A DNA stretch of 27,534 nucleotides from positions 1 to 27,534 of the forward strand of contig DATJUB010000052.1 in NCBI GenBank assembly GCA_035502775.1. The letters run 5' to 3'. Under the pieces are notes generated by a model. That model saw only the letters and a list, made by a program, of their open reading frames with translations, searched no databases and was not told where the DNA came from. Positions 8,504 through 15,875 of this stretch are shown piece after piece (the first letter of the stretch is position 1; each line of letters opens with the position of its first letter). Position numbers and translations under genes: made by a program. This DNA comes from 67-14 sp035502775 (lineage in GTDB: Bacteria > Actinomycetota > Thermoleophilia > Solirubrobacterales > 70-9).

Positions 8504-8516
8504 GCGCCACGAACAA

Positions 8517-8558
8517 GGAATCCGAATCGCCCAGCTTCGCTGTGCGATCCGGATTTCA
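8517..8558. terminator. Hairpin between convergent genes
   Basis: Arms 8519-8530 and 8544-8555 pair with one mismatch around an inner CAGC-TTC-GCTG hairpin, giving a cruciform-like stem between the DszB-like gene and recR. TTT follows on the plus side. It probably ends transcription from the left and perhaps also from recR. Confidence 0.5.
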
Positions 8559-8612
8559 AAGTCCCGCCGAGTGAGCGGGCCCATCTGTCGGGCGGGCGGC
8601 GCCGAGGTGGCG

Positions 8613-9212
8613 CTAATCGAGAGATCGGCGCTGGGACATCGCCTTGCCGAGGGTGACCTCGTCGGCGTGCTCCAGATCCGCGCCAACCGGGAGGCCGCTG
8701 GCGAGGCGGGTGACACTGACCTGGCTGCGGATCAGGTCGGCGATGTGCATCGCCGTCGCTTCGCCCGTGGTGGTCGGGTTGGTGGCGAGAATCACCTCGG
8801 TGATGCCGCCGGCGGTGACCCGCCGGCGGAGCTCGGCGATGCGGAGATCGCCCTCGTCGATGCCGTCGATCGGAGACAGCGCGCCGCCGAGTACGTGGTA
8901 GCGGCCGCGATACTCATGGGTCCGCTCGATCGGAATCACGTCGGCCGGCTCCTCGACCACGCAGATCAGCGCCTCGTCGCGGGAGTGGTCCTCACAGATC
9001 CGGCATCTCGGACCTTCGGCGAGGTTGAAGCAGATCTCGCACAGCCCGACCTTCTCCTTCACCTCGATGATCGCCTCGGCGAGACTGCGCGCATCGGCGT
9101 CGTTCGAGCGCAGGATGTGAAACGCAAGGCGCTGGGCCGTGCGGCGGCCGATACCGGGGAGCTGCGAGAGCTCCGCGGTCAGCCGGCTGAGGGGTGCTGG
9201 ACCCTCGCTCAT
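8613..9212 (-). CDS. recR: Recombination mediator RecR
   Basis: A 199-residue protein of standard length that with RecF/RecO loads RecA on gapped DNA. The helix-hairpin-helix LPGIGRRTAQRLAFHIL lies at residues 18-34, the zinc module with C58, C61, C70 and C73 follows, and the TOPRIM domain starts at about 82 with CVVEEPADVIPIE. It shares ATGA with the ybaB stop, so it is translated as the third gene of dnaX-ybaB-recR, an order conserved across many bacteria. Confidence 0.97.
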   Translation of the reverse strand: MSEGPAPLSRLTAELSQLPGIGRRTAQRLAFHILRSNDADARSLAEAIIEVKEKVGLCEICFNLAEGPRCRICEDHSRDEALICVVEEPADVIPIERTHEYRGRYHVLGGALSPIDGIDEGDLRIAELRRRVTAGGITEVILATNPTTTGEATAMHIADLIRSQVSVTRLASGLPVGADLEHADEVTLGKAMSQRRSLD

Positions 9213-9565
9213 CCACCGGGGAGGCCGGGGCCTCCCATACCGGGCATGCCCGGCATCGACGGCATCTTCGATTCGGCCAGTTTCTGGGCCGCGGAGATCG
9301 ACTCGTTGACGGCGGAGATAACCAGGTCGGTGAGCATGTCCACATCCTCGGGATCGACCGCTTCCGGGTCGATCTTGATGTCCTTGATCACCAGGTCACC
9401 GGAGATCGTGACCTTGACCATGCCACCGCCGACGCTGGTCTCGACTTCCTCGTCCTTCAATGCCTCCTGGGCCTGGAGCATGTCGTTCTGCATCTGCTGG
9501 GCCTGCTTCAGCAGCGACTGCATGTCCATGCCTCCGGGCATTCCACCCATTCCCTTACGTGCCAC
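9209..9565 (-). CDS. YbaB/EbfC nucleoid-associated protein
   Basis: A 118-residue DNA-binding dimer-forming protein of the YbaB/EbfC family, recognised from QSLLKQAQQMQNDMLQAQE and the VTISGDLVIKDIKIDPE strands, and from its place between dnaX and recR. Methionine/glycine/proline-rich tails flank the conserved core (MARKGMGGMPGGM at the start, MPSMPGMPGMGGPG at the end). The start is a GTG whose G is the last base of the dnaX stop TAG, with a perfect AGGAGG nine bases upstream; the strong site inside the end of dnaX decides this start. Confidence 0.93.
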   Translation of the reverse strand: MARKGMGGMPGGMDMQSLLKQAQQMQNDMLQAQEALKDEEVETSVGGGMVKVTISGDLVIKDIKIDPEAVDPEDVDMLTDLVISAVNESISAAQKLAESKMPSMPGMPGMGGPGLPGG

Positions 9566-11493
9566 TAGATGACCTCCTCTGCGTTGAATTCCGATTTGAC
9601 CCGCTGGACGAACTCCTCTTCGTCGATCGTCTGCGCCGCCTGCGGTGAACCCGGATCCCCGGACTGAACATCGAGATCCACGTAGACCGTCGTGAGTTTC
9701 TCGCCGGTCACGGTGAAGAGCGCGTCGACCAGCAAAGCCTTGCGGTCCGGCTTCTCCGCGTTCCGCCGGTTGAAAGATGCCTCCGGCGGGAAACCGATCT
9801 CGACCCGTCCGGGCTCGATCGCGGTCGGGCGGGTTCCCTCGAAGTAGGACGCGGTCGGGCCCGAGCCGGAAGCTCGGATCGCGTCGAGCACGGCCGGCCA
9901 GACCTGGTTGAGACGCTCCAGATCGAGCAGCACGGCTTCATCGGCGGCCGCCGGAGCCTGGACCGGTGCCGGTGCGGGCGCCTGGGCGGGCGCGGCCACG
10001 GGTGGAGCCGGTTCGGGCTGGACCACGGGGGACGGGGCGGCCGGGGGCGTTTCCGCGACCGGGGGTGCCGGGCTCGGCGGGGCGGGCGCGGCGGCGGTGA
10101 CGGGCTCGTGCTCGAAACCGGGGCCGGGATCGTCGGCGTCACGCCCCGGATCTCCACCCGCGGGAATCTCGGATACCGGATCGGGGATCGGCGGCGCCGA
10201 ATCGGGGGCGGACGGCGCGGGGGCGGGAACCGCCGCTTCGGGAACCGGCACGGGCGCGGCGGCCTCGGGCTCGGGGGCCGGTGCGGGCGCCGGCGGCTCC
10301 GGCGCGGGCGCGGGAACCGGTGCCGGCGCGGGCGCTGGCGGGGGACCCGACTTCTCGAGCCGTTCGATCCGCCGCATCAGGCCGGCCGTGCTCGGATCGA
10401 GATCGGGGCGGGCGGCCTTCAGCAGCGCGACCTCGACCGCCAGCCGGGCCTCGTCTCCCTCGCGGATCATTCCCAGCGAGGCGGCGAGCTCGTCGATGGT
10501 CCGGATCAGTGTGGCCGGGCCGATCGCGTGGGCCTGGGCGGTCAGTCTCGCCCCGTCGCTGGCGGTCACGGCGAAGGCTTCCGGGATCTCACCCGTGGTC
10601 TGGGTCACCAGCAGCACCCGCAGATGTCCGAGCAGGTCACGCGCGAACCGGGCCGGGTCGCGGCCGCTCTGGGCCATCGTCTCGACCGAGGAGAGCACGG
10701 CCCTGGGGTCAGACGCGACGATCGCGTCGACCACACCGAAAAGCAGATCGGCGTCGGCCGCCCCGAGCAGCTCGAGTACGTCGTCGAGCTTGATCGTCTG
10801 GCCACTGTAGGCGACCAGCTGGTCGAGCGTGCCGAGCGCGTCGCGGAAGCTGCCGGAGGCCGCCCGGCTGATCATCGAGACGGCCGGAGGATCGATCGCG
10901 ATCGACTCGGCGGCCGCAACCCGGCTGACCACCTCGGAGAGCATCTCCATCGAGGGACGCTGGAAATCGAATCGCTGGCAGCGGTCGGCGATCGTCGGCA
11001 TCACCTTGTGGGCCTCGGTGGTCGCCAGGATGAAGACGGTGTTCGGCGGCGGCTCCTCGAGCGTCTTCAGGAAGGCGTTCCACGCCTCCTTGGTCAGCAT
11101 GTGGGCCTCGTCGAGGATGTAGACCTTCCAGCTGCCCGCTGTCGGGGCGAAGGCGACCCGGTCACGCAGGCCGCGGATGTCGTCGACCGAGCGGTTCGAG
11201 GCGGCGTCCATCTCGATCACGTCGACCGAGGTGCCGGCGGCGATCGAACGGCAGGATTCACAGACCCCGCAGGGCGTGAGGGTCGGGCCGCCGTTCTCGC
11301 AGTTCAGCGAGGCGGCGAGGATCTTCGCCATCGAGGTCTTGCCCGTTCCCCGCGAACCGACGAAGAGATAGGCGTGGTGGATCTGGTCGCGCTCGATCGC
11401 GTTGGAGAGGGTTCGCACCACATGGCGCTGGCCGACCACCTGATCGAAAGATCCGGGCCTGTGACGCCGATATAAAGAGATCGCTTCACTCAT
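9565..11493 (-). CDS. dnaX: DNA polymerase III subunit gamma/tau
   Basis: The clamp-loader ATPase, 642 residues. The Walker A motif GSRGTGKTS is at 46-54, the zinc-binding cysteines are C65, C75, C78 and C81, and the Walker B/DEAH box is at 128-131, followed by GSFRDALGTLDQ with the sensor region. Residues from about 379 to 516 are an almost pure proline/alanine/glutamate linker (9945-10355 in DNA), after which an ordered C-terminal domain follows (LLDLERLNQVWPAVLDAI), as in tau. I see no A-rich slippery run, so a short gamma made by frameshifting is not apparent. It is first in the dnaX-ybaB-recR operon. The SRP RNA gene that often sits near dnaX is instead 16 kb away at the right edge. Confidence 0.97.
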   Translation of the reverse strand: MSEAISLYRRHRPGSFDQVVGQRHVVRTLSNAIERDQIHHAYLFVGSRGTGKTSMAKILAASLNCENGGPTLTPCGVCESCRSIAAGTSVDVIEMDAASNRSVDDIRGLRDRVAFAPTAGSWKVYILDEAHMLTKEAWNAFLKTLEEPPPNTVFILATTEAHKVMPTIADRCQRFDFQRPSMEMLSEVVSRVAAAESIAIDPPAVSMISRAASGSFRDALGTLDQLVAYSGQTIKLDDVLELLGAADADLLFGVVDAIVASDPRAVLSSVETMAQSGRDPARFARDLLGHLRVLLVTQTTGEIPEAFAVTASDGARLTAQAHAIGPATLIRTIDELAASLGMIREGDEARLAVEVALLKAARPDLDPSTAGLMRRIERLEKSGPPPAPAPAPVPAPAPEPPAPAPAPEPEAAAPVPVPEAAVPAPAPSAPDSAPPIPDPVSEIPAGGDPGRDADDPGPGFEHEPVTAAAPAPPSPAPPVAETPPAAPSPVVQPEPAPPVAAPAQAPAPAPVQAPAAADEAVLLDLERLNQVWPAVLDAIRASGSGPTASYFEGTRPTAIEPGRVEIGFPPEASFNRRNAEKPDRKALLVDALFTVTGEKLTTVYVDLDVQSGDPGSPQAAQTIDEEEFVQRVKSEFNAEEVI

Positions 11494-11563
11494 CAGGGCA
11501 GACGTTCAGTCTAGCCGTCCGGGGCGATGGCTCCATCCCGGTCGAAGGCATGACCGAACGACG

Positions 11564-11583
11564 ATGCGTGTTACGCATATTTT
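11564..11583. promoter_or_regulatory. Inverted repeat and -10-like element before the membrane-protein gene
   Basis: ATGCGT-GTT-ACGCAT forms a perfect inverted repeat at 11564-11578 and runs straight into TATTTT (11578-11583), a possible -10 box, in the short dnaX/membrane-protein divergent region. If this is a promoter and operator, the open frame's first ATG at 11564 cannot be the start and the ATG at 11591 or 11600 is used. Confidence 0.3.
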
Positions 11584-11590
11584 GGCGACA

Positions 11591-13126
11591 ATGCCCGGAA
11601 TGCCGTCAAGCAGCCGACTCCGTTCCTGGGGCCCACCCATCGCGTTCATCGTCGGCGTCTCGGCCGTGCTGCTGGCGATCTTCCCCCGCGGTTTCCCCAA
11701 CTACGACACGATCTATTACCTGCTCTGGGGCCGCGAGATCTTCGACGGCATGAGCCCGGACTACGGCGCCCCGCTGGCGCCGACCCCGCATCCGCTCTAC
11801 GACCTGCTGGGCGCGGTCGTCGCCCCGCTCGGCGACGGCGCGATCACGGTCGCGATCGTGCTCGCCTACATCAGCCTCGGCCTGCTCGCCTGGCTGGTCT
11901 ACAAGCTCGGATCGAGCTGGTTCGACCGGCCGATCGGCGGGGTCGCCGCCTTCTTGGTGATGACCAGCGCCCCCGTGCTCAGCAACGGCCTGCGGGCCTA
12001 CATCGACATCCCCTACATGGTGCTCTGCCTCGCGGCCCTGCTGATCGAGACCAGGAAGCCGCGGGCCGGCTGGCCGATCCTGGTGCTGCTCACCCTGGCC
12101 GGCCTGCTGCGGCCCGAGGCCTGGCTCTTCGCCGGCTTCTACTTCCTGTACCTGGCCCTGCGTTTCACGCCGCCGAAGGAGGGACGCCGGATCCCGGGCC
12201 TGCGCCTGCGCGACGGCGGCATCGACCGCAACCTGATCCTGATGGCCTGCCTCACGGTCGCCGGCCCGGTGATCTGGGTGCTGTTCGACCTGGTCACCAC
12301 CGGCAACGCGCTCTACTCGTTCACCGGCACCCGCGAGACCGTGGACACGCTCGAGCGCGACACCGGCCCGATCGACGTGGTGCTCTACGGCCCGCGCCGT
12401 CTCGGCGAGGTGCTGCAGTGGCCCGGCATGGCCGGCGCCTTCCTCGGCGTGGTGCTCTGCCTGATCGCGATGCCGAAGCGGGTCGCCCTGGCCACCGTCG
12501 CCGCCGTTCTGGCCCTGATCGCGTTCGCGCTCATGGGCGCCTCCGGCCTCGCGATCATCCCGCGCTACACGATGCTCGCCGCTTCGATCCTCGCGATCTT
12601 CGCCGCCGCCTCGGTACTCGGCTGGCGCCTGCTGCCGGCCGACAGCAAGTGGCGGCGCCCCTGGCAGGTCGTCGCTGTGCTGGTCGTGCTGCTCTACCTC
12701 GTCTGGCTGCCGAACCAGTACGACCTGGTCAGCAAGGTCGACCGCGACCTCAGCAACCAGAGCCTGGTCGAACGGGATCTGGAGGCGCTGGTGGACGACG
12801 GCGCCTTCGACCGGGTCGACGGTGGCGCCGCGGCCTGCCTGCCGATCTCGGTGCCGAACCATCGCGCGGTGCCGCGCCTCGCCTTCTGGCTGGACATCAG
12901 GCCCTCGGAGGTGGTCAGCGTCGCTGCGAGCGACGAGCAGCCGGAGTCCGGCTACTTCCTCGCGCCCGCCCGCGATTTCACGGTGGAGAACTTCATCCTC
13001 GATCCGGGCGAGCCCGGCCGGGCGACGACGGAACCACCGCCGGGGTTCAAGCTCACGGCGGAGAACCGGTCCTGGAAGCTGTACTCGAACTGCTGGACCG
13101 GCTACGCGCCGCTAACCGAACCCTGA
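11591..13126 (+). CDS. Polytopic membrane protein, GT-C glycosyltransferase-like
   Basis: About 511 residues with ten or so hydrophobic helices. The first extracytoplasmic loop reads FPNYDTIYYLLWGREIFDG and then TPHPLYDLL; an acidic residue after TM1 and this layout are typical of GT-C (GT39/ArnT-like) enzymes that use lipid-linked sugars on the outer face. The last 130 residues form a soluble extracytoplasmic tail with two cysteines (AACLPIS and NCWTGY). Three in-frame ATGs (11564, 11591, 11600) are possible and none has a good ribosome site; I prefer 11591 because the first overlaps a likely operator. It is divergent from dnaX and convergent with the YtoQ gene. Membrane topology is sure; glycosyltransfer is an inference. 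Confidence 0.6.
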   Translation: MPGMPSSSRLRSWGPPIAFIVGVSAVLLAIFPRGFPNYDTIYYLLWGREIFDGMSPDYGAPLAPTPHPLYDLLGAVVAPLGDGAITVAIVLAYISLGLLAWLVYKLGSSWFDRPIGGVAAFLVMTSAPVLSNGLRAYIDIPYMVLCLAALLIETRKPRAGWPILVLLTLAGLLRPEAWLFAGFYFLYLALRFTPPKEGRRIPGLRLRDGGIDRNLILMACLTVAGPVIWVLFDLVTTGNALYSFTGTRETVDTLERDTGPIDVVLYGPRRLGEVLQWPGMAGAFLGVVLCLIAMPKRVALATVAAVLALIAFALMGASGLAIIPRYTMLAASILAIFAAASVLGWRLLPADSKWRRPWQVVAVLVVLLYLVWLPNQYDLVSKVDRDLSNQSLVERDLEALVDDGAFDRVDGGAAACLPISVPNHRAVPRLAFWLDIRPSEVVSVAASDEQPESGYFLAPARDFTVENFILDPGEPGRATTEPPPGFKLTAENRSWKLYSNCWTGYAPLTEP

Positions 13127-13145
13127 ACCACACCTGGACAAGACA

Positions 13146-13194
13146 GCTCTGGCAACGATTGTTGGTCTAGAAGACCAACAATCGTTGCCAGAGC
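13146..13194. terminator. Long perfect hairpin between convergent genes
   Basis: Arms 13146-13168 and 13172-13194 pair over 23 bp without mismatch around the loop AGA. There is no T tract on either side. It lies between the membrane-protein gene and the YtoQ gene, so a bidirectional U-less terminator or an mRNA 3'-end stabiliser is likely. Confidence 0.65.
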
Positions 13195-13208
13195 GAGGTG
13201 CCTCGGGG

Positions 13209-13664
13209 TCAGTTCGGCAGCTCGCCGGTGATCACGTAGCGCAGCACCGCCGCGACCTGCCCCGGGGTGCGGGCGGTCGCCCGTGCCGCCGCGTCGACTT
13301 CCTTCAGCGCGTGATCGAACTCGGGAGCGTGCTGGGTGATCACGGGCTTGCCGAGCGCGCTGGCGTAGCCGGCGTCGAAAGCGGCGTTCCATTGGCGGTA
13401 CTTGTCGCCGAAGCGCACCACGACCACGTCGGCGTCGCCGATCAGGGTCTGGGTGCGGATCGAGTTGACTCCAGCGCCCTTGTGATCTGCCCAGAAGGAA
13501 TCGGGTTCCTCCCCCAGCGTGCCGGTTCCGGCGGCGTCGGAGGCGGGATGGTCGGTGACCGGCGACGTGAATCGAACCGGAAGCCCTTCGCAGGCCTCAG
13601 CGACCTCACGGCGCCAGTCGGAGTGGATCTCACCAGCCAGGTAGACGTTCCATTCGCGTTCCAT
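13209..13664 (-). CDS. YtoQ family protein
   Basis: A 151-residue cytoplasmic protein matching the YtoQ family over its whole length: WNVYLAGEIHSDWR at the start, then an RTQTLIGDADVVVVRFGDKYRQWNAAFDAGYA core and a GKPVI segment. The fold is related to nucleoside 2-deoxyribosyltransferases, but no reaction is established for YtoQ as far as I know. It starts 22 bases after the PrpD stop on the same strand and may be co-transcribed with it; the hairpin at 13146-13194 follows its stop. Confidence 0.82.
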   Translation of the reverse strand: MEREWNVYLAGEIHSDWRREVAEACEGLPVRFTSPVTDHPASDAAGTGTLGEEPDSFWADHKGAGVNSIRTQTLIGDADVVVVRFGDKYRQWNAAFDAGYASALGKPVITQHAPEFDHALKEVDAAARATARTPGQVAAVLRYVITGELPN

Positions 13665-13686
13665 GTGACCAATCTATTGCCCGGAT

Positions 13687-15087
13687 CTACCGGGGACAGG
13701 ATCCGGCCAGCACACCGCGCAGCTCGTCGATCCCCCGTCCGGACGGATCGAGCAGAACGTCGAGCAGCGACTTCGTCGTGTGGGCCCCGAGCAGGGGTGT
13801 GATCAGCCGGCCGAACTTCGTCTCGATCTCCGTCTCGGTGAGCGGTTCGGCGGGATCGCCGGGAGCCACCCTGCGCTCGGTGCGGACCTGGCTGCCGTCG
13901 CTCAGGGTGACCGTCAGCGAAGAGGCGTAGTGCTCGGGGAAATGCCGATCCATCTCGCGATCATGGTGAACCGAGACCAGCGCCGCGAAATCCAGGATCG
14001 CCGGATCGGCGAGCCGCTCCGCCGAGATCTGCTCGGGACCGGCATCACCGTCGCTCGCGATCGCCCCCAGCACGAAGGGAAAGCTGTACTGAGCGTGTTC
14101 GAGGGTCGGCGGGCGCCGCTCCGATAGGAATACGGCTCCCTTGTGGGTTCCGACCGAGATGGCCTTGACCTCGGCGGCCTCGAGACCATCGCCGATCAGC
14201 TCCGACAGCGTCCTGGCGGCCGTGTGCGTGTAGCGGCAGCAGGAATATGGCTTGAGGTAGGTGCGTCCGGACTCGAAGACCTCTCCCAGCGTTGCCAGGA
14301 ACGGATCGCCCACCGCGGCGGGCTCGTCGAAGGGTGTCGGCGGGAAGACGTCGGGAACGGCCGGCCGGCGGGCTCCGGACGGAAGCGCCTTGAAGCCGTC
14401 TTCGGCCAGCCGCACCGCATACATGGCGGTCGCACAGGACCAGCCGATCGCCTCCTTGACCATCGGGAACTGGAGCGCGGCCATCGGCGCATAGCTCCAG
14501 GCGATCTCGATCGTTCTCGTCATCAGCTCGGCGTCCGCTCCCCGCAGCCGGGCGGCCGCCACCGCCCCGGCGACACAGGCCGCGGTTCCGGTGCAGTGGT
14601 AGCGGTCCTGTTCGTGACGGGGCCAGAGCAGGTGCGCGAGCCTTAGGCCGACCTCGTAGCCGGCCACCTGGGCCGTCACCATCTCGTCCAGGGAAACCTG
14701 CCTGCCGGCCGCCGCGACGAAAACGGCCGGGACCACGACCGATCCCGGATGGATCGCGCCGCCCAGATAATGGCCGTCGTCGAAGTCGAGCGCGCTCGCC
14801 GAGGTGGCCAGCGCGAACGCGGATGCGGACATCTCCGCCGTCGAGGGGTCCCCGCCGCCGATCACGGTCCGCCAGCCCTTGGTGCCGGCCGTTCCGGCGA
14901 CGAGCCTGGCCGCCTCCAGACTCGAGCCGCCGATCGCGGTTCCGAGGGTGTCGAGGAAGGTCCGGCGGGCCTGGGCGAGTGCCGCGTCCGGGATATCTTC
15001 CAGCTTCAATGCGGCTGCAAAAGCACCAAAATCAGCTGTTTGTTCAAGGGTTCGAGAAGTCCCTAGAATCTTGGGTCCTGGATGCAT
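13687..15087 (-). CDS. MmgE/PrpD family protein
   Basis: A 466-residue member of the MmgE/PrpD superfamily, whose known members are 2-methylcitrate dehydratase, cis-aconitate decarboxylase and some epimerases. The hallmark ALDFDDGHYLGGAIHPGSVVVPA is near residues 96-118, and the later KPYSCCRYTHTA segment fits the substrate-site region. The start is supported by AGGAAGG eight bases before the ATG at 15087. The ATG lies inside a 12-bp palindrome shared with the divergent GntR gene, so the regulator probably controls it. No prpB/prpC neighbours are present, so methylcitrate cycling is unlikely; a dehydratase, decarboxylase or isomerase step in the neighbouring catabolic locus is an inference. 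Confidence 0.85.
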   Translation of the reverse strand: MHPGPKILGTSRTLEQTADFGAFAAALKLEDIPDAALAQARRTFLDTLGTAIGGSSLEAARLVAGTAGTKGWRTVIGGGDPSTAEMSASAFALATSASALDFDDGHYLGGAIHPGSVVVPAVFVAAAGRQVSLDEMVTAQVAGYEVGLRLAHLLWPRHEQDRYHCTGTAACVAGAVAAARLRGADAELMTRTIEIAWSYAPMAALQFPMVKEAIGWSCATAMYAVRLAEDGFKALPSGARRPAVPDVFPPTPFDEPAAVGDPFLATLGEVFESGRTYLKPYSCCRYTHTAARTLSELIGDGLEAAEVKAISVGTHKGAVFLSERRPPTLEHAQYSFPFVLGAIASDGDAGPEQISAERLADPAILDFAALVSVHHDREMDRHFPEHYASSLTVTLSDGSQVRTERRVAPGDPAEPLTETEIETKFGRLITPLLGAHTTKSLLDVLLDPSGRGIDELRGVLAGSCPR

Positions 15088-15092
15088 GCATC
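15040..15092 (+). promoter_or_regulatory. gntR promoter and 12-bp palindromic operator candidate
   Basis: TTGTTC (15040-15045) and TAGAAT (15064-15069) are spaced by 18 bases and point toward the GntR gene. Just downstream is the perfect palindrome GATGCATGCATC (15081-15092), which also covers the PrpD start codon. FCD-type GntR repressors commonly bind short AT/GC palindromes of this size, so autoregulation plus control of PrpD is a reasonable inference. Confidence 0.45.
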
Positions 15093-15122
15093 AATCCTTC
15101 CTCTGGAGAACGGTAACCACAC

Positions 15123-15851
15123 TTGAATAGAGACAAGATGTTCGCGAAGCCCCCGACGGCACAGGAAGCCGTCCTCGAAGCCGTTCGCACTTCGCTCCTG
15201 GACGGCACGCTCGCTCCCGGCACCCGCATCAACGTGGACGGCATGGCGACCGAGATGAACGTCAGCCGCGCACCGGTCCGGGACGCGCTCCGCATCCTCG
15301 AGGGCGAAGGACAGGTCGAGTACATCCCCCATCGCGGATACACGGTCCCCGAACTCGACCCCGAGGATCTCTTCCAGATCTACCGGATCCGTGAGCTCAT
15401 CGAGACCGAGGCGATCCTGCTCGGATTCGACAAGATCGACGACGCGGTCCTCGACGAGATGCGCTCCGCCGCCGCCGAGGTGACCGAGGCCGTGAGCGCC
15501 GGTGACAAGATCGCCGGGACGTTCGCCAACCGGCGCTTCCACTTCGCGCTCTTCGAGACCTGCGGGCAGGAACGCCTGGTCCGGACCATCCGGAACATGT
15601 GGAATGCCGACGTCTACCGCACGATCTACTTCGCCGATCCCGCGATGACCCGCGAAAGCGACGGGGAGCACTACGAGATCATCGATGCCGCCGGCTCCGG
15701 TGACGTCCACCGACTGATCGAGGTCTCCAACCATCACCGCAACCATGCCCTGCAGATGGTCCTGACGGTCCTGGAGCAGCGTGGCGAATTGCCCGGCGGA
15801 GAGATGCCGGAGCCGTCTGTCTGGCGGGCCCGCCTCACGAACCGCGCCTGA
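15123..15851 (+). CDS. GntR family regulator, FCD (FadR) subfamily
   Basis: A 242-residue transcription factor. The winged helix-turn-helix is in the first 80 residues (GTRINVDGMATEMNVSRAPVRDALRILEGEG, shown in parts: VSRAPVRDAL is the recognition region), followed by an all-helical FCD effector domain. Putative metal/ligand histidines of FCD proteins are seen in RRFHFALFE, GEHYEIID and SNHHRNH. The start is either TTG 15123 or ATG 15138; neither has a strong ribosome site. It is the only plus-strand gene between 13.2 and 27 kb, is divergent from PrpD and ends 24 bases from the end of the convergent catabolic operon. FCD regulators usually sense small carboxylic acids, so its effector may be a pathway intermediate. 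Confidence 0.9.
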   Translation: MNRDKMFAKPPTAQEAVLEAVRTSLLDGTLAPGTRINVDGMATEMNVSRAPVRDALRILEGEGQVEYIPHRGYTVPELDPEDLFQIYRIRELIETEAILLGFDKIDDAVLDEMRSAAAEVTEAVSAGDKIAGTFANRRFHFALFETCGQERLVRTIRNMWNADVYRTIYFADPAMTRESDGEHYEIIDAAGSGDVHRLIEVSNHHRNHALQMVLTVLEQRGELPGGEMPEPSVWRARLTNRA

Positions 15852-15875
15852 ACCGATCGCCCGCTGGGCCGGGGG

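Noticed and set aside
9945..10355. Possible tandem DNA repeat in dnaX
   Set aside because: The Pro/Ala/Glu-rich linker gives repetitive GC-rich DNA with no fixed period; treated as low complexity.
9908..10810. Long plus-strand open frame of 300 codons, rich in Gly/Ala/Ser
   Set aside because: It is antisense to the proline/alanine-rich linker of dnaX; the GC-rich low-complexity DNA keeps all frames open.
10108..11475. 455-codon plus-strand open frame
   Set aside because: Antisense to the conserved ATPase domain of dnaX; no family features and no ribosome site.
11606..12862. 418-codon minus-strand open frame
   Set aside because: Highly charged Gln/Glu/His-rich translation antisense to the hydrophobic helices of the membrane protein; not a natural protein.
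15852..15875. Terminator between gntR and the M20 gene
   Set aside because: Only a four-base stem (GCCC-GCT-GGGC) is visible; too short to call.
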